NCBI GenBank assembly: GCA_021734595.1 | Contig: JAIPIO010000200.1 | Span: 1-7,450, forward strand | Length of the DNA stretch: 7,450 nucleotides | Origin: Kiritimatiellales bacterium | GTDB taxonomy: Bacteria; Verrucomicrobiota; Kiritimatiellia; Kiritimatiellales; Pontiellaceae | Direction: 5' to 3' | Shown here: positions 1-5,466 of the stretch, piece by piece | How the letters are laid out: each line of letters starts with the position of its first letter | How positions within the stretch are numbered: the first letter of the stretch is position 1 | Program-made: the position numbers and the translations under genes | The notes under the pieces: model-generated | What the model saw: only the letters and a program-made list of their open reading frames with translations | Database searches by the model: none | Told to the model about the DNA's origin: nothing

Positions 1-996
1 GTTGGAGGACAGGTTGCTATCGCTCAGGGAGACGAGGTTCTGTTGTCGCGTCCCTACGGGACTGTTGCCATCGACTCCAAAGTTCCGGTGAAGCGTGACA
101 CCCTGTTTTTGATTGCATCCTGCTCCAAACCGTTTGCCTCGGCGTGCGTACTCCGGCTCACCGAGCAGTCAAACGGCAAGTTTGGCCTCAACGACGGAAT
201 CGACCGGTGGATACCGCAATTCGCAGATGCAAAAGTAAGAGGCGGCGATTCGGCCAAACGCGCACCCACGGTTGCGGAACTGTTAAGCCACAGAGCCGGC
301 ATCTATAGTCAAAAGCGCAAGATGACCGACAAACAACGAGCACTAATCAGGGAATTTGACCACACGCTCAAGGACGCAGTGGATATAATGGCAGAGCAAC
401 CGTTGCTGGCTCAGCCTGGGACAGAGTATGCCTACAGTGGCGCCGGATACTGCGTCCTCGGACGGGTGGCCGAGCTGGTGGCGGGGGGACCGTTTGAAAA
501 AATCTTGCAGAAACAGGTTTGCGCTCCGCTTGGTTTGACCCATACAACCTATTTCCCTGCCGCGAAACCCTTTGTCTGCGCCACCGGGTTTGCACCCGAA
601 ACGGCACCTCATGCCTTGGGTGCACGTCACAAATTTCCGTTGATCGGCGGCAGTCTGTATACAACGGCCGACGAAATGATTCGCCTCGGGCAGAGCGTCG
701 CAGGCTTCGTGCCGACGGAATCGGGCGCGGCTTTTTTCAGTCCGCAAACATGGAAGGAACTCATGGCAGTCCGCAAACCAACACCGGGATACGCCCTGGG
801 CTGGAATACGCTCCGCAACAACGGCCGGATCATCCGAATTTCCCACGGCGGTTCGCTGCAGAGTTATCGCAGCTTTATCGCGGTCGACCTTAAAAACAAG
901 ACCACCGTCGCCGCAACCTGGACTTTGCCAGGGCCGAACGATGAAGTCGGGAAACAAATCAAAACCGCACTCACGGCAGCCATGGATAATATGTGA
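1..996 (+). CDS. Serine hydrolase, beta-lactamase/class C (peptidase S12-like) family, 5'-truncated by window edge
   Basis: The frame is open from base 1, so the gene starts outside the window; 331 residues are visible. The TTG at 43 is an unlikely start, because the residues before it (GGQVAIAQGDEVLL) match the family's usual N-terminal strand. Visible motifs, numbered from base 1: the S-x-x-K nucleophile motif SCSK at residues 40-43, the LLSHRAG segment at about 94-100, YSG at 145-147 in the place of the Y-x-N motif, and HGG at 282-284 in the place of the K-T-G motif. Known family members are penicillin-binding-protein-like esterases, D-amino-acid peptidases or beta-lactamases, often exported. 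The exact substrate cannot be read here. YSG instead of YSN is also seen in non-lactamase members, so I favour an esterase or peptidase over a true beta-lactamase. It ends with TGA at 994-996. No terminator is visible before the rpsU promoter. Confidence 0.85.
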   Translation, partial: VGGQVAIAQGDEVLLSRPYGTVAIDSKVPVKRDTLFLIASCSKPFASACVLRLTEQSNGKFGLNDGIDRWIPQFADAKVRGGDSAKRAPTVAELLSHRAGIYSQKRKMTDKQRALIREFDHTLKDAVDIMAEQPLLAQPGTEYAYSGAGYCVLGRVAELVAGGPFEKILQKQVCAPLGLTHTTYFPAAKPFVCATGFAPETAPHALGARHKFPLIGGSLYTTADEMIRLGQSVAGFVPTESGAAFFSPQTWKELMAVRKPTPGYALGWNTLRNNGRIIRISHGGSLQSYRSFIAVDLKNKTTVAATWTLPGPNDEVGKQIKTALTAAMDNM

Positions 997-1020
997 GTTT
1001 CCAACCCGAGTATATTCTGT

Positions 1021-1049
1021 TTGACATCCCGCAGGCGCTCCCCTACCTT
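1021..1049 (+). promoter_or_regulatory. Putative sigma-70-type promoter of rpsU
   Basis: A perfect -35 box TTGACA (1021-1026) is followed, after a 17-base spacer, by TACCTT (1044-1049). This -10 box keeps the three most conserved positions (T1, A2, T6) but is otherwise weak. It lies about 50 bases upstream of the rpsU start in the only non-coding gap before that gene. The box match is seen directly; promoter activity is inferred. Confidence 0.5.
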
Positions 1050-1083
1050 TACGCGCTCTTAAGAAAACCCTCGATTTATGGGG

Positions 1084-1090
1084 GGAGGTG
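1084..1090 (+). promoter_or_regulatory. Ribosome binding site of rpsU
   Basis: GGAGGTG is a near-complete anti-Shine-Dalgarno match, 10 bases before the ATG at 1101. It sits inside the purine run 1079-1090 and fits a highly expressed ribosomal protein gene. Confidence 0.7.
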
Positions 1091-1100
1091 AAATTTAGAT

Positions 1101-1286
1101 ATGGCACAGGAAACTTGTGAAGTAAAAGTCCGTCGTGGCGAAAGCGTTGATCGCGCTCTCCGTCGGCTGAAAAAAGCGCTTGATAAAGAAGGCATACTGA
1201 AAACTATGCGCGCCAAGCGGCATTATGAAAAACCAAGCGAAAAGAGAAAACGCTTGAAGAACTCCCGACCCAGCATCAAGCGTTAA
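1101..1286 (+). CDS. rpsU: Small ribosomal subunit protein bS21
   Basis: A 61-residue, very basic protein with the bS21 pattern. The N-terminal strand (EVKVRRGESVDRALRRLKKA, about residues 7-26) matches the family's V-x-V-x-x-x-E-x-x-x-x-A-L-R-R-x-K signature. A basic helix follows, with R38-A-K-R-H-Y-E-K-P-S and a lysine/arginine-rich tail. bS21 binds the 30S subunit near the 3' end of 16S rRNA and the anti-Shine-Dalgarno region and takes part in initiation. The length is slightly below the 70-71 residues of E. coli S21 but normal for short forms in other phyla. The start is fixed by the GGAGGTG site. The gene appears monocistronic, with its own promoter upstream and a strong terminator downstream; it is not next to dnaG/rpoD as in enterobacteria. 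Confidence 0.95.
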   Translation: MAQETCEVKVRRGESVDRALRRLKKALDKEGILKTMRAKRHYEKPSEKRKRLKNSRPSIKR

Positions 1287-1308
1287 GCTCTTGATGTCCG
1301 AGTCAAAC

Positions 1309-1336
1309 AAAGCTCCCTTTCCGGGAGCTTTTTTCT
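1309..1336 (+). terminator. Rho-independent terminator after rpsU
   Basis: Arms AAAGCTCCC-side (1309-1317) and GGGAGCTTT-side (1323-1331) form a perfect 9-bp stem around a 5-base loop (TTTCC). The T-run begins within the 3' arm and continues to 1334, followed by C and TT. It lies 23 bases after the rpsU stop codon and should insulate rpsU from the hydrolase gene downstream. Confidence 0.9.
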
Positions 1337-1355
1337 TGTCCGGATCGTCATGCGA

Positions 1356-1382
1356 TTGAAAAGTGAACACGCATGCAATAAT
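1356..1382 (+). promoter_or_regulatory. Possible promoter of the alpha/beta hydrolase gene
   Basis: TTGAAA (1356-1361) and AATAAT (1377-1382) resemble -35 and -10 boxes, but the 15-base spacer is short. A 17-base spacer would use the poorer TAATTG at 1379. A promoter is expected here, because the gene follows a strong terminator. The exact boxes are uncertain. Confidence 0.3.
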
Positions 1383-1423
1383 TGGCCGGTCGCAACGTTT
1401 GATTTCCGAGAAAAGGATAAACC

Positions 1424-2395
1424 ATGAAAACAATTTTTCTTGCCGGAGTCTTGTTTATCATCTCCAGTCTGAAGGTTGCAGGGGAATACAACCCGCTCGC
1501 AATCAGCTATGCATTCACACCATCCACGTTGGATCTCGCCGTGAAGGATGCCCGTCGGGATCGCTCGGTCCCGGTTCTTATCTATTTACCTGACGCGACC
1601 AACGCCGCTTCGGTCGTTATGTTTAGCCATGGACTGGGCGGATCGCGTAAGGGGTGTGCCTACCTCGGCAAGCACTGGGCGGCACGCGGCTATGTTGCCG
1701 TTTTTGTCCAGCATCGGGGATGCGACGACACCGTCTGGAAGAACGCGGCTGGTAGCGAACGAATGAAGGCGATGGAAAAGGCGGCCGGTGGCAAAAACTA
1801 CCTGTTGCGGGTGAAGGACGTCCCCGTCGTGCTTGACCAGCTCGAAAAATGGAACATCGAACAAGGCCACGCCTTGAAGGGGCGGATGGATCTTGAGCAC
1901 ATCGGCATGTCCGGACACTCCTTCGGCGCGGTCACCACCCAGGCAGTCAGTGGCCAAACCGTCGGGCGCGGCCGTATAACGTTCACCGATCCGCGCATCA
2001 AGGCCGCCATCGCCTTCAGTCCCAGCACTCCGCAGCGTGGCAAAGCGGAAGATGCCTTTCATGTGCGGATCCCGTGGATGCTGATGACCGGCACCAAGGA
2101 TATTTCAATCATTGGAAACGCCGACATGGCCTCGCGACTGGCGGTGTATCCCGCCCTACCGCCGGGTGGCAAATTCGAACTGGTGCTGCATAATGCCGAG
2201 CATTCGGCGTTCTCCGACCGCGCCCTGCCGGGTGACACCGAGTCGCGCAATCCCAACCACCACCGCGCCATCCTTGCATTGAGCACGGCATTCTGGGATT
2301 GCTACCTGCGAGAAGACAAGGCCGCGCTGGAATGGCTCAATGGAGAAGGCCCGCGATCAATCCTTGAGCGGCCAGACCGGTGGCAACACAAGTAA
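1424..2395 (+). CDS. Secreted alpha/beta hydrolase (PAF-acetylhydrolase/dienelactone hydrolase-like)
   Basis: A 323-residue protein. Residues 1-20 form a Sec-type signal peptide: short MK n-region, hydrophobic core, and a likely cleavage after V-A-G20. The alpha/beta-hydrolase fold is shown by the oxyanion-hole segment SHGLGG (68-73), the nucleophile elbow G164-H-S166-F-G168 (G-x-S-x-G), the acid D226 in MTGTKD, and the histidine H260 in NAEHSAFSD. The spacing Ser-Asp-His (166/226/260) is as expected for this fold. Related families cleave ester bonds (phospholipid-type esters, lactones, polyester oligomers); the substrate here is unknown. The start has a good AAGGA site at 1413-1417, 6 bases before ATG. 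The gene converges on the aldo/keto reductase on the other strand, with a single base between the stop codons. I see no terminator hairpin at the junction. Confidence 0.88.
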   Translation: MKTIFLAGVLFIISSLKVAGEYNPLAISYAFTPSTLDLAVKDARRDRSVPVLIYLPDATNAASVVMFSHGLGGSRKGCAYLGKHWAARGYVAVFVQHRGCDDTVWKNAAGSERMKAMEKAAGGKNYLLRVKDVPVVLDQLEKWNIEQGHALKGRMDLEHIGMSGHSFGAVTTQAVSGQTVGRGRITFTDPRIKAAIAFSPSTPQRGKAEDAFHVRIPWMLMTGTKDISIIGNADMASRLAVYPALPPGGKFELVLHNAEHSAFSDRALPGDTESRNPNHHRAILALSTAFWDCYLREDKAALEWLNGEGPRSILERPDRWQHK

Positions 2396-2396
2396 A

Positions 2397-3290
2397 TCAG
2401 GCAACGGGATACTTCGCCACCAGCGCAAGCGTTTCATCCATTTGTTCGGGCGACATCGCGCCAACGGTCATGGCATCCATCGCGCCGTTCGACTGGGCAA
2501 ACTTGATGCACTCGTCTTTTTTGTGCACCAGTTGGCCTTCGCCGTAGATCTTCATACCGATCACACCCTTGCCGTTGGCCTTGGCTTTTTTCAGCAGGGC
2601 AATCACTTCCTCCGGCGAGGCATCCATCTTTACCTGGTCGGGATTGATCCGCGACAGCATCACATCCACCCACGGCAGCTCGGCGGCAATCTGCATCGCA
2701 CCCCAATTATGGCAGGAAACACCGACGGCCTTGATCCGCCCTTTCTGCTTGGCTTCCGTCAGGGCATCCATGTACGGCTTCATCTCTTCCGTCCAGTCCG
2801 GATTCACCAGGCAATGCAGCAGAACGATATCCAGATAGTCCGTGGCGATTTCATGCTGGAAACGGTCAATGGCCATCTGGGCGGATTTGTAGCGTTGCTG
2901 GGCGGGAAGCTCCGCCGGTTTTTTGCTGTCGTAGCGCCACCAAAGTTTGGTAAGGATGGTTACCTTCTCGCGCGGGATCGTGCGCAACGCCTCGCGGCAG
3001 TAGAGGTGCGAGCCGTAGAGGTCTGCCATGTCAAAGAAGGTTACACCGCGGTCGTAGCTATGCTGGAACAGACCAACCAGTTTTTCGAAGCCCAGCTTGG
3101 TTTGATCCGACTGCCGGTTGCGCCCTTTCATTCCGGTACCGAGGCCGACCCGCGACATCGTGATGCCGGTTTTGCCGAGACGAACCTGCTCCGGCGCCAC
3201 AACCTCCGCCTGTGCTTTCCCGGCCAAGGTTCCCAGATATGCGGCCGCGCCAATGGCCGGCATGAATTCCCTGCGCTTGATTCCGTTCAT
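2397..3290 (-). CDS. Tat-exported aldo/keto reductase
   Basis: A 297-residue protein. I chose the ATG at 3290: AAGGGAG lies 9 bases upstream, and the protein then opens with a twin-arginine signal (KRREFM, residues 5-10), a hydrophobic stretch and an AQA cleavage site at 26-28. The same frame stays open upstream to 3425, but that stretch has no signal-like start. The AKR fold begins with VRLGKTGITMSRVGLGTG. The classical catalytic tetrad is complete: D87 and Y92 (FFDMADLYG), K115 (ILTK) and H159 (VLLHCL). AKRs reduce carbonyls, or oxidise alcohols of sugars and steroids, with NAD(P)H. Export by Tat implies folding with bound nucleotide in the cytoplasm before transport. The gene is transcribed divergently from the isomerase/AKR pair, which suggests a shared pathway and perhaps a shared operator. 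The substrate is unknown. Confidence 0.9.
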   Translation of the reverse strand: MNGIKRREFMPAIGAAAYLGTLAGKAQAEVVAPEQVRLGKTGITMSRVGLGTGMKGRNRQSDQTKLGFEKLVGLFQHSYDRGVTFFDMADLYGSHLYCREALRTIPREKVTILTKLWWRYDSKKPAELPAQQRYKSAQMAIDRFQHEIATDYLDIVLLHCLVNPDWTEEMKPYMDALTEAKQKGRIKAVGVSCHNWGAMQIAAELPWVDVMLSRINPDQVKMDASPEEVIALLKKAKANGKGVIGMKIYGEGQLVHKKDECIKFAQSNGAMDAMTVGAMSPEQMDETLALVAKYPVA

Positions 3291-3299
3291 AATCACCCA

Positions 3300-3306
3300 C
3301 TCCCTT
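3300..3306 (-). promoter_or_regulatory. Ribosome binding site deciding the start of the first aldo/keto reductase
   Basis: Read on the - strand, AAGGGAG lies 9 bases before the ATG at 3290. It favours this start over in-frame codons further upstream and places the twin-arginine motif at residues 6-7. Confidence 0.6.
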
Positions 3307-3373
3307 CGAATACGAAAAATGGTAGCATATGCCCATGTGGATTTTCTATTCCTAAAATGTTGAATTCGTGCCG

Positions 3374-3393
3374 TTAGACAGGCCATTGTCCAA
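3374..3393. promoter_or_regulatory. Imperfect inverted repeat in the divergent intergenic region, candidate operator
   Basis: TTAGACA and TGTCCAA are 7-base arms, complementary at six of seven positions, around a 6-base centre (GGCCAT). The element lies 25 bases before the isomerase start and 83 bases before the reductase start, inside the only gap between the divergent genes. Two-fold symmetry and location suit a dimeric repressor, but no regulator gene is present in the window. I could not place convincing -35/-10 boxes in this gap. Confidence 0.3.
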
Positions 3394-3404
3394 CTCAAAT
3401 GCGA

Positions 3405-3409
3405 AAGGA
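3405..3409 (+). promoter_or_regulatory. Ribosome binding site deciding the start of the isomerase-like gene
   Basis: AAGGA with 9 bases to the ATG at 3419. A GTG at 3368 in the same frame has no such site and would put 17 non-signal residues before the twin-arginine motif. Confidence 0.6.
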
Positions 3410-3418
3410 AACAGAATA

Positions 3419-4336
3419 ATGCCATCCAGACGAATCATGATACAGTCAAGCGCCGCCGTGGCGGGCGCCGCCATAACCACCTCCATTGCCAAAGCGGCCC
3501 CGAAGAAAAGTCCGTTCAGCTATTGCCTGAATATGGCGACCATCAAGGGCTATGAATTAAGCCTCGTCGAAGAGCTGGAGGTGGCCGCCAAGGCCGGTTA
3601 TACGGGAGTGGAACCGTGGACACGTAAAATCTCCGAATACCAGAAAAGCGGCGGATCGCTGGCCGACCTTGGTAAACGCATACAGGATCTTGGCCTAACG
3701 GTGGAAGGCGCCATCGGATTTACGCGGTGGATTTTGGACGACGACAAGAAACGCGCGGCGGGATTAGAACAGATGAAGGGCGAGATGGATGCACTGGCAC
3801 AGATTGGCGGCAAACGGATCGCCGCCCCCCCGGCCGGCGCCAACAAGGGCGAGCCACTTGACCTGAAGAAGGCGGCCGAACGCTACAGGGCCCTGCTGGA
3901 GATTGGCGATGAGACCGGCGTGATGCCCGCCCTCGAAATATGGGGTCCATCGGCCACCCTCCACAGTCTTGGTGAAGCTGCGTTTGTACTGGCGGAGTGC
4001 GACCATCCCAAGGCCAACCTGTTGGCGGATACCTACCACATCTACCGGGGCGGCGGCGGTTTCCATGGCCTGAAAATATTCAGTGCAGACGCCCTGCAGA
4101 TTTATCATATGAACGATTATCCCGACATCCCGCGCGACAAGATCACGGACAGGGACCGGGTGTGGCCGGGTGACGGCATTGCGCCGACCAAAGAGATATT
4201 AACCGACCTTGCGTCCGGCCATGATAAACTGGTGCTGTCGCTGGAATTGTTCAACCCCAACTACTGGACCACGGACGCATTGACAACGGCCAAGCTGGGT
4301 CTGGATAAGATGAAAACGCAGGTTGCGATGGTCTGA
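3419..4336 (+). CDS. Tat-exported sugar phosphate isomerase/epimerase-like TIM-barrel protein (xylose isomerase-like)
   Basis: A 305-residue protein from the ATG at 3419. The N-terminus is a twin-arginine signal: SRRIM at residues 3-7, an alanine-rich hydrophobic region, and a likely AKA cleavage at 24-26. The mature part has the xylose isomerase-like (AP_endonuc_2) TIM-barrel pattern: GYELSLVEELEVAAKAGYTG at the first barrel unit, then candidate metal ligands E173 (ALEIWG), D204 and H207 (LADTYH), H230 (IYHMND) and E276 (LSLELFN), plus the conserved RVWPGDG loop near 247-253. Relatives isomerise or epimerise sugars, keto-sugars or inositols using a divalent metal; free rather than phosphorylated substrates are more plausible for an exported protein. 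It is followed after 65 bases by the second aldo/keto reductase on the same strand, probably in one transcription unit unless the palindromes between them set up separate control. The exact reaction is unknown. Confidence 0.85.
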   Translation: MPSRRIMIQSSAAVAGAAITTSIAKAAPKKSPFSYCLNMATIKGYELSLVEELEVAAKAGYTGVEPWTRKISEYQKSGGSLADLGKRIQDLGLTVEGAIGFTRWILDDDKKRAAGLEQMKGEMDALAQIGGKRIAAPPAGANKGEPLDLKKAAERYRALLEIGDETGVMPALEIWGPSATLHSLGEAAFVLAECDHPKANLLADTYHIYRGGGGFHGLKIFSADALQIYHMNDYPDIPRDKITDRDRVWPGDGIAPTKEILTDLASGHDKLVLSLELFNPNYWTTDALTTAKLGLDKMKTQVAMV

Positions 4337-4344
4337 GTATCCGT

Positions 4345-4359
4345 TTCCAGGTATTGGAA
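4345..4359 (+). repeat. TTCCA-N5-TGGAA palindrome, tandem copy 1
   Basis: TTCCAGGTATTGGAA is a 15-bp element with perfect 5-base arms. It lies 8 bases after the isomerase stop codon. The next copy begins 21 bases later, two helical turns, so both would face the same side of the DNA. It may be an operator pair or a dispersed intergenic repeat. Confidence 0.7.
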
Positions 4360-4365
4360 GTTCGG

Positions 4366-4380
4366 TTCCAATGGTTGGAA
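4366..4380 (-). repeat. TTCCA-N5-TGGAA palindrome, tandem copy 2
   Basis: On the + strand this reads TTCCAATGGTTGGAA; on the - strand TTCCAACCATTGGAA, giving the shared TTCCA-N3-ATTGGAA form. It ends 9 bases before the AGGAGG site of the downstream reductase. Between the two copies, ATTGGAA (4353-4359) and TTCCAAT (4366-4372) can also pair as a 7-bp stem with loop GTTCGG. There is no T-run, so it is not a standard terminator. Confidence 0.7.
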
Positions 4381-4389
4381 TACTTTGCC

Positions 4390-4395
4390 AGGAGG
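4390..4395 (+). promoter_or_regulatory. Ribosome binding site deciding the start of the second aldo/keto reductase
   Basis: A perfect AGGAGG lies 6 bases before the ATG at 4402. The in-frame TTG at 4354 falls inside the palindrome and has no comparable site. Confidence 0.8.
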
Positions 4396-4401
4396 AAACA
4401 C

Positions 4402-5466
4402 ATGAAAACGACATCCCATGTTGCACATACACGCCGTGAATTCAGCATGGCGGCTTCCGCCCTTGCTGCCGGCCTGGTTCTGCCGGGCTGTGACGAGTCG
4501 CCCGCTGCCGATGAACTGGGGCCGTTGCTGCCTCGCCGCCGGCTTGGCAAAACGGGCCTCGATGTAACCTGCTTCTGTCCGGGCGGGATGCACATCGAGT
4601 GGATGAAGGAGGAGGCGGATTCCGCCAAGACCATCGAATATGCCGTCGAACAGGGTGTGCGGTTTTTCGACACCGCCGTATCTTACGGCAAGGGCCGCAG
4701 CGAAGAGCTGTACGGAAAATACCTCACGCCGAAGTACCGCGAATACATAAAGATCATGACCAAGAGCCGGGGGGTAACCGGCTCGGAAGTCCGCACGGAT
4801 ATTGAAGGGTCGCTGCAGCGCATGAAAACCGACTATATTGATATCTACATGATGCACAGCATCATGTCGCCGGAAGACGCGGACGGACGCATCAGCAACG
4901 GTGTGCTGGATGTGCTGCGCGAGTATAAGGAAAAGGGACGGATCGGACACTTCGGCTTCACCGGGCACCTCTCGCCCGCGGCACACAACTACCTGTTGTC
5001 CAAGAAAATTCCGGACATTGAAGTGTGCCTGCTGCCGGTCAATGTAGCCGACCCGTCGTATGACAGCTTTGTGTTGAATACCGTGCCGGAACTGGTGAAG
5101 CAGGATATCGGGATACTGGCCATGAAAACGCTGGCCAATGGAGGGCTGCAGGGCGGAGTCAAAGGTGGTGTGAAGGGCGAAGCCAACGGTACGTATGCCT
5201 CGGTGATCCCGAACCGCATCAGTGTCCGCGAGGCACACACGTTTTCGCTTTCACTGCCCATTGCGGCGATTGTCAGCGGAGTAAACACCCCGGAGCAGCT
5301 TGCTTATAATATCGAGACAGCCCGCAGTTTCAAGCCACTGGACGAAAACCAACGTGAAGAGCTTATCGCCCGGTGCGCCGATCTGGGAAAGACCGGCGAA
5401 ATGGAATTCTACAAGTGGCCCAAGATGAAATATCCGGGGCAACGCAGCACGAAACTCAGTGCTTGA
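4402..5466 (+). CDS. Aldo/keto reductase, predicted Tat-exported lipoprotein
   Basis: A 354-residue protein. The N-terminus combines a twin-arginine motif (TRREFSM, residues 10-16), a hydrophobic stretch, and a lipobox LPGC ending at C30, so it is a predicted Tat-dependent lipoprotein with Asp at +2. The AKR domain starts at RRRLGKTGLDVTCF (about 45-58). The tetrad is complete: D90 and Y95 (FFDTAVSYG), K121 (IMTKSRG) and H152 (YMMHSI). NAD(P)H-dependent carbonyl or sugar redox chemistry is expected; the substrate is unknown. A glycine/lysine-rich insert with tandem GGVK units occupies residues 251-258, where AKRs often have a variable loop. It is distinct from the first reductase in this window (different length, lipobox, tail), so it is not a recent duplicate. 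Its 3' end overlaps the convergent prepilin peptidase gene by 11 bases. Confidence 0.9.
   Translation: MKTTSHVAHTRREFSMAASALAAGLVLPGCDESPAADELGPLLPRRRLGKTGLDVTCFCPGGMHIEWMKEEADSAKTIEYAVEQGVRFFDTAVSYGKGRSEELYGKYLTPKYREYIKIMTKSRGVTGSEVRTDIEGSLQRMKTDYIDIYMMHSIMSPEDADGRISNGVLDVLREYKEKGRIGHFGFTGHLSPAAHNYLLSKKIPDIEVCLLPVNVADPSYDSFVLNTVPELVKQDIGILAMKTLANGGLQGGVKGGVKGEANGTYASVIPNRISVREAHTFSLSLPIAAIVSGVNTPEQLAYNIETARSFKPLDENQREELIARCADLGKTGEMEFYKWPKMKYPGQRSTKLSA

Noticed and set aside
43..45. TTG as start of the serine hydrolase
   Set aside because: The frame is open to base 1 and the upstream residues fit the conserved N-terminus of the family, so the true start is outside the window.
343..1107. - strand open frame of 254 codons opposite the serine hydrolase
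   Set aside because: It is cysteine/arginine-rich, has no motif, and runs across the rpsU promoter region. It is a shadow frame.
2103..2117. TTTCAATCATTGGAA inside the alpha/beta hydrolase gene, resembling the palindrome family
   Set aside because: It has one arm mismatch and lies in coding sequence. A single degenerate copy is compatible with chance, so it is not counted as a repeat.
3325..3332. GCATATGC palindrome in the divergent intergenic region
   Set aside because: Only 8 bp, single copy, with no supporting context.
2340..3377. Long open frame (345 codons) on the + strand opposite the first aldo/keto reductase
   Set aside because: The - strand frame has a full AKR tetrad, a Tat signal and an SD site. 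The + frame is rich in His/Gln/Arg with no family motif and would overlap the hydrolase end. It is a shadow of GC-rich codon use.
4061..4075. TTCCATGGCCTGAAA inside the isomerase-like gene
   Set aside because: One arm is mismatched and the ATTGGAA half is absent; probably chance.
4353..4372. Hairpin ATTGGAA/TTCCAAT as a terminator after the isomerase-like gene
   Set aside because: It is a 7-bp AT-containing stem without a T-run, and it is better explained as the inner arms of the two palindromes.
4261..5238. Long - strand open frame opposite the isomerase end and the second reductase
   Set aside because: It lacks recognisable motifs. Its FQPLE and FQYLE stretches are just translation of the intergenic palindromes. 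The + strand gene is clearly real.
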